A DNA stretch of 64,000 nt, from contig NW_022985570.1 in NCBI RefSeq assembly GCF_010093815.1, positions 67,695-131,694 of the forward strand, read 5' to 3'. The translations under genes were made by a program, and so were the position numbers. Of the stretch, positions 13,001 to 23,008 are shown in pieces (the first letter of the stretch is position 1; each line of letters starts with the position of its first letter). This DNA is from Pseudovirgaria hyperparasitica. Taxonomy: Eukaryota > Ascomycota > Dothideomycetes > Acrospermales > Acrospermaceae. Under the pieces are notes generated by a model. That model had not been told where the DNA came from, did not search any database, and saw nothing but the letters and a program-made list of their open reading frames with translations.

Positions 13001-16000
13001 CCATATCTCCAGTGAGATAGACTCGCCTGTCCAACATCGTATTGTAGACGAACTTCTTTGCAGCAATTTCTGGATCTTTGAAGTAACCGGGCGATAATTG
13101 TACCCCAGACAGTGCAAGCTCTCCTTGAGCACCTCTGAGGACAGGCTTCCCGTCTTTAAGGACATACGCTCCGACGGTCGGTAGCGGGAGCCCTATGTTG
13201 GAGCTGTTGTGCAAGTCACCATCTGCGCCGAATTGACGCATCGTTGACACAATCGTTGCTTCCGCTGGTCCATAGGTGTTGTAGGCTCTAGTACCCTGAC
13301 TCCAATCATCTGCGATAGATTGCGATAGCTTTTCCCCAATCATGGTCACGACCTCCACCGTGTTGAAATCTTTGCGTGAGAGTGTACCAGCAAATGCAGG
13401 TGTGCAGTGGATATGCGTCACCCTCGTTGCATTGCAAAGTTCCGTGATAGAGCCAAGAAGGATCTCACGCGTCGAAGAAATGACGGCTCCTCCCACTGCC
13501 CATGTGTAAAAAAGGTCTTGGACGAAGACATCAAAAGTGAAGCCGGAGAATTGGAGGCATCGAACTTGACCTCCTTTGACATCCGTGGGAATAGCGTGTG
13601 CTAGGGCCTTGATTGCTGCTACTGCAGACTTGTGCGTGATTGGCACGCCTTTTGGGGGTCCAGTGGTCCCTGATGTAAATATCATGTACGCCATATCGTC
13701 TTCAGATATTTGCGGTGGATCAACGGCTGGTGTGGTACTATTTCGAGGGTTAACATTAAGGTCCTGGGAGGAGAGGTCTACAATAATAACCCCACCGGGA
13801 ACAGAATCAGGCGTGCACGACTCATGAACAAGCACTATTGGCCCGCCTGATCTTGCGATAAGCTCTCGTTTCCTGTTGGAGGGAAATGTAGCATCGATTG
13901 AGCACCAAGCAGCTCCTGCTTTCAGAAGAGCCAGGATGGCGATGTACAGCTTTGGGCATTTATCCATGCAGATAGGAACTATACACTTTCTCAGAGAGCC
14001 ATATTTCTGTACGAGGATACCAGCCAGATTCGTAGCTCTCAAATCAAGCTCTTCATACGTCCACTGGGTAACATTGCTGGCGTTGTTAAGCTGCGCTTGA
14101 AACTCAAAAGCTACTTTTGACGATGATCCAGTGATGTTCCGCTGGAAGAGATCGTGCAACAAGATCTCAGATGTATTCTGCGTGTTGCAAGCCTCTACTG
14201 GGTATATTGATAAAGTACTTTTTTGGCCTGCAAATTGGGCATCAAGGAACCGTGCTGCCGGATTCTCTAAGAGCCAAGTGATAATGTCCCCAAACTGTAC
14301 CAGTAGCATTGATGCTGCTGATGGATTGAGGTGCGCATTCTTATACGTGACTCGAAGTTGTAGCTCGTCTTTCTCCTGTGGAAAGATCTCAAGCATGATC
14401 GGAATGTCTGCGTTCATTGCAGGTGTCTCCACAGGTCCCCACAGAGCCTGCGCATTAGATGCTTGCGTAAAAGCCTGAAATGCTAGTGTGGTATCGTATA
14501 GCATAGTATTTTCTGTGGTTCTTAGTGCGTCAAGTGGCATTTGATGGTGATTGATAGCTTCGGAGCTATGCTTCGTCAAGCGTTGTAGCACATCAGATAC
14601 CCTATCGTCGGCTTTCGCTCTTACTCTTAATGGAACTATTGCATGTGTCAAGGCGATACAGTTGGTAAGGTCTTCATTTAGTCGATCAGACACGATACTG
14701 CCCATGGCTACATCAGTGGAGTATCCACTAAAGGCCATGAGAATTATGCTCCAGGCTGCTTGTAGAGTTGCGAGCGGTGAAGCTTTAAGTTTTCTGGCGC
14801 CTTGGATCAACGACGAGAAACTCAACTTCGCAGTAGTCTCTGTCACCATCGAGTCTGAGGATACTAGGGACGGCCTCGCATATGATAAGCAAGGAAATTT
14901 AACCGGAGTGAAGTCTTGAAATTGGGCTTTCCAATAGTCTGCTGCGTCAATGTGGTCGGCGTCAAAATGTCTAGCGACGGCGATATCGACCGTTGTCCTC
15001 TTTGTGATGTCACGATTATGGTAACGTTCCCACACAGCTTCTTCGAGTAGTTGCATAGATCCGCCGTCGAATATTGCATGGCATTGGCTCAATATAATAA
15101 CCGTGGTACCATTCTCCGATATAAAAGAGAGAATCCAGGGAGGCTCTGTGAGGTCGATCTTTCTCTCAATATCCATGATGATAGTATCCAGAGTCTTGTT
15201 TGCTGATCTGGACGAATTTTCAATGACCCTCGATCGTGCATCTGAAAATTTTGAACTGGGACTTAGAATACACTGAGCGAATGGCGAGAGCGCGTCGTCG
15301 ACCTCGGTAAACACGGTGCGGTATATGGGGGCGTCTTGTAACGATGATATCCAGGCCTCCTTCAACTGGTCCATGTCAACATATTGTGCTGGCCGGTATA
15401 TTGAATGCTCAATGAATGCCTTGCGTGACTTTGGTAGGTTTTTGACAAAACTTGCAAGAATACTTGTCTGGATTGCCGTTGTTGGAAGCACATTTTCCAA
15501 GTCATCTGGCGCTAGACCCAGTGTTTTGACACAGTTGGATTCGTGCTTCTGGCGGAAAGCAGCTAAAATCCAGTGTCTTGACGGCGGGGAATAATTACAT
15601 TGATCATGATTTTTCGACTTTGTATGGTATAAATTGGCAATGTTTTTGATAGTTTGGCTCTGCAACACGTCACTGACGGTCAAACCAGTGACTTTATTCA
15701 TTCGTAGAAGTTGAAGCAGCCGCACCGTTTGTAGACTGTCGATTCCAAGGCCGATCAAAGGCTCGTTGAGCTTGATGGATTTCACCGGAATACCAAGTAG
15801 CTTACCAATGCAAAGTCGGAGTGTCTCAACCACTTCATCGTCCAAATCTTCATCTAGATTTGTACTTTGATTGTTGCCGAGCTTGGATGTACGATAGTCA
15901 CTGAAGATCTGCTGAAGGATCGATCTTTTCACCTTGCCTGACGACGTACGCGGTAGGGCATCAACGAAGAAATACTCAGCTGGACGCATATAGGCAGGCA

Positions 16001-18270
16001 AATTCGCCTCAGCTATTTGTCGACAATTTGAAAGGAGAATCTCTTCATCAGTGTCAGGCTTGAGAGCGACGCATACTACTGGTCTTTCTGACCCAATAGC
16101 AGACTCATCATACTTGAAGACTGTCGCAGCCAACTCCCGAATGCCTTCGACGTCGACGAACGCAGCTTCGATATCCCCTAGCTCAGTTCTTCTGCCACTT
16201 AATTTGACTTGATCGTCATTCAATCTGCCCTGAAAGTCCACAACAAGCTGACCAGACGGACTCTGTACAAATCGTGCACGATCTCCTGTTCGATACATGC
16301 GACCAAACTCAGGGCTCGTCACGAAGGCTTTTGCGGTCAGGTCAGGTCGATTGTGATAGCCTTCGCTAAGCTGAGGGCCTCCAATAGCAAGCTCGCCTGA
16401 AAAGCCCATAGGGAGTATGGTCGTACCTGCAGCTTTAGGATCTATTATAAACAGGGAACATGTCTCAAACGGGGTACCAACGACAGTCCGTCTGTCGTTG
16501 ACCAATATATCAACGGAAGCTGTGCAATGTATAGCAGCTTCAGTCGGTCCATAAATATTGGTCAAGCCCTCGTAAGACAACCCATCTTTGAATGTACTAG
16601 ATCGTGCTGGTGAGTCACGCGCGAAGCTCTGGACAACTTTGGGATTTATAACTTCCCCAGATACCCAGAGGCACCTTAAACTAGGTACATTTTCAGGATG
16701 CAGTACACTAGCCAGACTTGGAGTTGTAAAGACGATGTTTCCAGAGAGCTCGTTGATAGTACCTTCTGGATCAGTGAGGGTGAGTTCGCGATGACTCGAA
16801 CACAAAGTGGCGCCAGTGGACCATGTTAGGAACATTTCCACCACCGATGGATCAAATGTTGTTGGTGCCATCTGAAACCACCGAAACTCATGAGCGTACC
16901 AGCTGTCACTAAGGAGTCGCTCATGAGAACTAATGGTAATAGTTGCAGCGAGATGGGATATCCGGACACCTTTTGGGCTCCCTGTAGATCCACTTGTAGA
17001 CATAACATACGCCAAGTCTGTACCAAGTACATCGACTGATCTTCTGACAGCATGTTGGTCCTGAGGCAGCGATCTCCAGTCTGCGAAGACTTCTTCGACG
17101 TCGATCCAATGTAATGAATCGAGGTACTTTTGGCCTGACTGTTCATCTGCAGCCAGTACCCTTTGGCTTGACCTTTTGCCACAACCAAGTGCAATTGATG
17201 CAGATATGTCCTGAAATACGCCATGTATCCGCGAGTTCGGGGCGTCAAGGGGTATAGGACAGAAAGCAAAGCCGGCTTTCAAAACAGCGAGCCAGGAGAC
17301 ATAGAATGATACAGATGTAGAAGCACAGAACGGAATGATAGGTTGACACTGATGAGAATTTTTAGAAAAGTGTTCTAGGAGCTTAGCACTGAGATAGCTC
17401 GAGACGGAGTCTAGCTCAGCATACGACAAGATCTCATGAATTGCAGGTCTGGCAGATGTTTTGGCATGACTGAGGAAATCCAGTGCAATCCGGTCCGGAT
17501 ATTGCTTTGCTCGACGCTCGAATGCAGTATGCAGTCCAATCGGAGGTTTCCCTTCCGACCAGTTTGCATCTTGTCGGAGGAGCGGTGGCTCTGGATGAGG
17601 CGGGTAATTGATTACCGACCTCCTCAAAGTCACACCGCTCTGTCCAAGATATGACAAGAGAGAAGCAAAGACAGAAGAGGCGATTTTCACGGGCATCAAT
17701 GCACAGTCATATCGCAAACGAATCCTGCTTCGGCAAATCTCGATAACCAAACACTGTATATCGGTATCAGTTGTGTGTCCTATAGCAAAGCTCTAGATAG
17801 CATGAACAGTAGATGATGCAACTTACTGCATTGGAAGGACTATAGTTCTGGAGATCATTGCATTCTTGAACCGTGGGCAGGCTCAACACAAACCCAGGGC
17901 TGCAGGAGTCTGAGACATTGCTCCAATCATGGCGAGTCATATCGATGATAGGGCTGTGATTTGCGCCGGGGGAACTGATAGGGCTGTCTGGCTCGCATGT
18001 TGCTACGATACAAAAGTGTTTAAAATTGCTAGACCCGGAATAACCGTAGGTCAACTCGAAGCATAGTTCTCTCAAGCCAGTGAATGCAAAGAGGAATCGA
18101 ACGAAAGCATTGATACTCTCGTCTTCTGAGCGGGAAGCAAATGCCTCTCCCAAGTCGTGCTCCAAGTATGCAAAGTTATGTGCAGCTCGCTCATTATTCA
18201 CAGACAGCTTTGATGAATTCAATACCGAGTTTAGGGAGGGGACTGGCGTCAGATATAATGACGTAGCCAT
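4005..18270 (-). CDS. sidC: Ferrichrome-type siderophore NRPS (SidC family)
   Basis: Two exons: 18270-17827 (ATG at 18270, 148 codons) and 17753-4005, with a 73 bp phase-0 intron 17754-17826 (GTAAGT...ACAG, branch aactgat). The protein has about 4,730 residues, close to known SidC. Domain order is A-T-C-A-T-C-A-T-C-T-C-T-C, the ferricrocin/ferrichrome synthetase layout in which the last modules are reused without A domains. Landmarks (residues): A1 core S-G-S-T-G-S-P-K-G ~400, T1 Ser ~820, C1 ~1040, A2 ~1510, T2 ~1925, C2 ~2140, A3 ~2620, T3 ~3040, C3 ~3260, T4 ~3590, C4 ~3845, T5 ~4185, C5 ~4400. All five carrier domains keep D-S-(L/I). All A domains keep the F-D motif with the Asp that binds the amino group. 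C1 reads C-H-A-I-F-D-G (first His lost, catalytic second His kept); C5 reads H-H-T-L-Y-D-A. It should build a cyclic hexapeptide from three acyl-hydroxyornithines and three small residues. It is head-to-head with the SidI-like gene, as sidC and sidI are in Aspergillus fumigatus. Confidence 0.93.
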
Positions 18271-19401
18271 AATCGTAGTTGCCGGAAATGTTTCGCAATG
18301 GCGGTGGAATCAATAAGTTCAAAAGAAGTCAGAGTAAGATTATTGGCCACACGGCATTTTCATTCTTATACTCAAACGACGAATGACTCGTATTATCCGT
18401 CTGTACACAGTCACTCGTGGCCAACGATGTGTCGAAACGAGTTATGTCGAAACGAGTTATGTCGAAACGAGTTGAAATCGAGTTTGAGCACCGACAAAGT
18501 GAATCCAGCCCGTACATGGAAGCTGAATACGATGACATGCCGCACTCCCACCATTGATCTTGAACGCCAGGCAATAATTAACTCGTAAAGTGTGTGCATT
18601 GACCTAGTAGCATTAGCAGCTTCAACTAGCGAAGAAGCCTATGACGCGCACGCAACAGAGCCTCCCTTCTCGACATCCTCATGATGGCCAGGACTGTCGA
18701 GAGTGTGCCAGCCAATCGGATCCCGTTCGCATCCTCAGCGCGGGTGGTCGTTATAGGGCGTATAGTGTTAAGCCAGGCGGCGTATGGGAGTGGTAGGTTG
18801 GTTTAGCTTGTTGAATTCTATTTTGCAGCAATACGTGAGTGTGGGTTTTGGACGGTTGGAGTCGTTATTGAAAAATTGAGCTTCGATGACCAATCGATGA
18901 TCCCCAGCCCCCACGCTAGATCTTGGTCGCTGGATGGATCATCTGACATCTGACAAGATAAGGAGGATCTCCGACCTACGGCCGCACAAACAGAGAATCA
19001 CCATTGGAGGACGACCACTAACTATTATTCTCCACTATTCATCACTATTCTACACGATCGTCCACCTTCCCTCTTCTGTTACCCCCCCCTCCCCCCCCCC
19101 TAACGCTGTTCAGTCAGTCATGCTACACATCCCTATCCTTGTGCCTTCTCTTCTTTGCATTTTGCAACCTTAGCGTTAATACCTAGTCTAATAATTATGC
19201 ACCGATTTCAGTGAGCCATCTATGTATTCCGTTCTGCAATATCGCTCTGGAACCACAGGGTCCACTGTTGGTGCATACGTCAGGCACGGCCGAGCCCCTG
19301 GAAAGCCACTGTCGACATCAAAATCTTCATGAGCTTGTTCATGGGTGGGCAAAGTGACTTTGGATGTGTCTGTTCTGCAGCTTCTTTGACAGTTATAACT
19401 C
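18271..19401. promoter_or_regulatory. Divergent promoter, NRPS / SidI-like ligase
   Basis: 1.13 kb between two start codons facing apart. It holds CCAAT boxes at 18712-18716 and 18890-18894, a single GATAAG at 18957-18962, three direct 15 bp repeats at 18431-18473 and a C8-T-C10 tract at 19082-19100. Unlike the other island promoters it has no exact ATCWGATAA element, so iron control here may be weaker or act mainly through CCAAT-bound factors (inference). Confidence 0.5.
18431..18473 (+). repeat. Three 15 bp direct repeats upstream of the NRPS
   Basis: The unit gtcgaaacgagttat occurs twice in full and a third time over 13 bases, head to tail, 161-203 bp before the NRPS start codon. Perfect identity and the position suggest either a repeated protein-binding site or a recent slippage product. 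Confidence 0.75.
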
Positions 19402-21230
19402 ATGTCGACCTCTGAGGAAGAAAGCACCCGCCAACGGGCATTCCAGTCTCGTCTGCCGTCTCTATCCATTGTTCATGGGCCGTCAAGCCCCCCATTAGTT
19501 ACATTGACTCTTGGAGGACTCCTTGACCTTCAAGTTAGCAAATATGGCCCGCGAGAGTGCCTTGTTGTGCCCTGGACAGGGGCAAGATGGACCTACAATC
19601 AGCTACGCGACCAAACCATCTTGATTGCCAACTCTCTCTTGGACATGGGCATCCGACCCGGGGACAAGATTGGTGTCATGGCAGGAAACTGTGAACAATT
19701 CGTCTCGCTGTTCTTCGCAACGACAAGAATCGGTGCCATAATCGTACTCCTCAATAACACATACACTGCTGAGGAGGCACAAAACACGCTTCAATATACA
19801 CGTATGTTTCTCCCTATACCACTCTTCATCAACTTCCTCCAACGCCCACGCCAGAATGCCGCCTCCTCTTCACGACCCTCCGCATTGGTACGCTTTCGCA
19901 AGAACCGCTTCTTCGTGCTCTCTCAACCCTTCCTGAGCGTACGCCGGTCTTGGAAGAAATCATTCTTCTCACCGGCCCCTCGACCACCCACCGCACCTAC
20001 ACCGAGCTTGTATCTCACTCTTCCCGCTCACTCAGCCAGCTCACGTCGCTTGAAAAGCAAATCTCCACACACTCGGTCTGCAACATGCAATTCACATCCG
20101 GCTCGACCGGTGGGCCCAAAGCTGCCATGCTCACCCACCACAACCTCATCAACAACGCCCGCTTCATTGGCGACCGTATGGCTTTGACCGCGCTCGACGT
20201 ACTCTGCTGTCCGCCGCCCCTTTTTCATTGCTTCGGCCTCGTGCTCGGCCTCCTCGCCGCCATCACCCACGGCGGCAAGATCGTTTACCCCGCCGAAACA
20301 TTCTCCGCCCAGGCCACCCTCGCTGCCCTCGTCGCGGAGTCATGCACCGCGCTCCATGGTGTACCTGCCATGATCGACTCGCTCTTTGCACTCCCGCAAC
20401 CACCCTCGTTTCGCGCACAGCTGAGCCTACGCACCGGCATCATCGCCGGTGCCCCAGTGCCTAAGGCGCTGATGCACAAGATGGTGCACGACTGGGGCAT
20501 GACACAATTCACATCCTCCTACGGGCTCACTGAAGCCTCGCCGACCGTCTTCAATGCGTCCACCACGCTGCCCACCGCTCTCAAACTCGCCACCGTGGGC
20601 AGCGTCATGCCGCACTGCTCGGTCAAACTAATCTCGCGCTCCGGTCGGCCGGTGCCGCGCGGCGTGCGCGGCGAGCTGTGCGTGGCTGGATACCAGCTGT
20701 GCAGCGGGTACTTTAACAACGCGCAGAAGACCCAGGAAGCATTCCGGTTGGACGGCGACGGCGTGTTATGGCTACATACGGGCGATGAGGCAGTGCTGAC
20801 CGACGACGGACTGTGTGCCATAACAGGCCGGTTCAAGGACATTATCATCCGCGGCGGCGAAAACATTTATCCACTAGAGATCGAGGAGCGGCTGTCCGCG
20901 CACCCGAGTGTGGCGCGTGCGGTAGTGACGGGGATCAATCATGAGCATTATGGCGAGGTTGTGGGTGCATTTTTAGAGTTGGAAGAGGGTGCACAGAGAC
21001 CTGAGGATGAGGAAGTCCGTGAGTGGACGCGTGCGGTGCTGGGTCGGCATAAGGCGCCTAGGCATGTGTTTTGGCTGGGTATGAATGGAATTCCGGATAC
21101 TGTACCCATTACCGGGAGTGGTAAGGTGCGGAAGTTTGAATTGAGGCAGGCCGGTGAGGAGGCTCTGTCGAGGACAAACGAGGTGGAAGATGTGAAGACG
21201 ACGGAGGGTGCAGATCGCGCGAGGTTGTAG
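19402..21230 (+). CDS. sidI: SidI-like acyl-CoA ligase of siderophore synthesis
   Basis: Two exons: 19402-19801 and 19855-21230, with a 53 bp intron (GTATGT...CCAG) in phase 1. The joined protein has 591 residues, normal for the family. It is an ANL-superfamily acyl-CoA ligase: P-loop T-S-G-S-T-G-G-P-K-A near residue 220, S-Y-G-L-T-E-A-S (A5), and T-G-D with the hinge R-F-K-D-I-I-I-R-G-G-E-N-I-Y-P. The family member SidI makes mevalonyl-CoA (upstream of anhydromevalonyl-CoA) from mevalonate for acylation of N5-hydroxyornithine. The protein ends A-D-R-A-R-L; ARL fits the peroxisomal PTS1 consensus. Aspergillus SidI uses an N-terminal PTS2; here the N-terminus has only an imperfect PTS2-like stretch (R-L-P-S-L-S-I-V-H), so the signal type may have switched. 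The ATG at 19402 is the first in frame. Confidence 0.88.
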
Positions 21231-21517
21231 ACCGATGCAAACCTGGTGTGTGCTATGCAGTATTTGCCTCATAGCAAGGGGCGTTCCGGACTAGAGCTCT
21301 AGTACTGACTGGCAAGGCAAACATGACTGCGAACGTATGTTTGTATTTATTGCATATGAACCATACACACATCTTGATCTGGCATGTTTAGTACTTTACA
21401 CCCTAAGTCTCACGACTAACACAGTATGATTTCAGCTCTCGGAGCAGATAAGACTCGTCAATGAGAGCTACGTGAAGTGCCTCTCAGTTATCGAAACACA
21501 TATAAGCGTTTCACTAT

Positions 21518-23008
21518 CTATAAGACACTAGCCTCGATAACCCCTTTCTTACCCGACACTTGCTTCGGCTCCTGAACCTGCAGCAACGTCCTCAAAACTT
21601 TCTCACTTCTAAGTCCCAGAAACTCAAAAACATTCTCCTCACTGCTGGCCAGCGCATTCAATGCCCAGATGCCGGTATCGCGGGCAACCGCATTCCGTTG
21701 GAAATTCACCCTATAATTACCATCAACAGTCAATTTGTTTCCGTCGTAAAGGTGAGACACTGAGCTCAGCATCGAATGCAGGTCCGCACGTTCATCGCCA
21801 GTCGCAAGGACTACTAAGTCGTACGGCTTGTTTTCTGGGACGTCTATCGTCGTAACTGGCGTGTTTGGCGTGAGCCTTATTGTGACCTTAGGTGAGCCAG
21901 GAGTGGGAGTCAAAGATGAGACGGTATGTGTGAAGTTAATGGCGAATTTATTCTTGCGCTGAGCGCGATAGGCGACCTTTTGCATGTACAGCATCTCGTA
22001 AAGGCCGTTTAGATTTTCTTCGGCGACTGTCGGCCGGGGTTTGGAAGGCTGATCCGGCTGTGAGGGTGATTTCCGGCGGAGTTCGTATGGTAAGATCCGG
22101 GATGGACCAGTCGGTGTGTGCAGCAGCTGTGCGGTGCTAATAGATGTCAATCGACAATTTTATAAAGTGAGATTGGGGACATCTTACAAAGGGCTCCCAT
22201 CTGTTGGTCTGAGTGTCCGATCGTTGACGAATAAGGTTCCCGTTGCATTGGGCAAGGCAGCGTGAAGATGCATGAATACCTCTACGGCCTCATTGTTCGC
22301 TCCCACAACAGCGACATTCGATGGCTCATTTTTGTGCTTTGTCAAACCATCTCCAAGCTCTGCAAAATTACCTGTATGCACGACACGGTTATCCAGACCG
22401 ATGAATCTCAACTCAGGAGGTATCCTCATTTTCGCCCCTGTTGCAAATATGATCTTCTTTGCGTTAAGGATGTCGACTGTTTGCGAAACGGTGTCTTTTG
22501 CAGCAACATTCCATGCAGCAACTGGTGGTGGATTTACAGCCTTGGTTCCAATGACTTCCTTGCCATATTTGATTTCGACGTTCGGCATATTCTCTAGTTT
22601 TTGGGCTGCCCATGCAAGATATTGACCCCAGACCTCTCGTGAAGGCTTCATTGAGCCAAGATTCAACCACGCGTCCATTTGCTGTGACCCACCTCTGCCA
22701 CCGGCTTCCCAAGAGTAATTGACGAATGTAAACTCCGATCGAGGATTTCGTTGCATGGCCAAGTCTTGCAGAAAAGACGTTCTCATGTGGTTTGTCGGCA
22801 GAAAAGCTGAGGGTTTCCAATGGAATCGGTGCTGCTGCTCCAAAATAACAATTCTTTTCGAGGCATCGTGTTCGTGGATAGCAATGGCGAGGGACAATGA
22901 TGATGGGCCGAAACCAACGAAGACATAATCATAGGAGCCGGTCTTGCTGGCTGCCAGAGAACATGGTGCTTCTCGCACAGCACCAGTGGATGATGCTTCG
23001 ATAGACAT
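21518..23008 (-). CDS. Divergent SidA-like N-hydroxylating monooxygenase
   Basis: Two exons: 23008-22188 and 22136-21518, with a 51 bp phase-2 intron (GTAAGA...TTAG). The protein has 479 residues against about 500 for SidA. The FAD motif G-F-G-P-S-S-L-S-L-A, the F-L-Q-D-L-A-M-Q-R-N-P-R-S stretch, L-R-P, the L-A-T-G motif and the C-terminal G-I-W block place it in the class-B ornithine N5-oxygenase family. It departs at key points. The NADPH motif G-G-G-Q-S-A-A-E reads G-A-N-N-E-A-V-E. The Lys that binds ornithine in SidA (K107, G-S-K-M) is His (T-N-H-M). The whole block from V-N-E-I-F-N-P-E to N-Y-S-V-V is replaced by a Pro/Ser-rich stretch. The D-T-L-L-S block holding S469 reads E-E-N-V-F-E-F. 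The frame and splice sites are intact. It may hydroxylate another amine or be non-catalytic; the genuine ornithine hydroxylase would then be elsewhere. It converges on the SidI-like gene (287 bp apart) and has iron elements upstream. Confidence 0.8.

Noticed and set aside
17750-17750. Starting the NRPS at this point
   Set aside because: The codon is TTG, and an upstream exon with a true ATG joins in phase through a standard 73 bp intron.
20427-20866. Minus-strand frames within the SidI-like gene
   Set aside because: Shadows of a GC-rich coding exon.
22137-22187. Reading the break in the SidA-like gene as a frameshift
   Set aside because: GTAAGA and TTAG borders with agreeing phase make a normal 51 bp intron and give the expected S-P-F junction.
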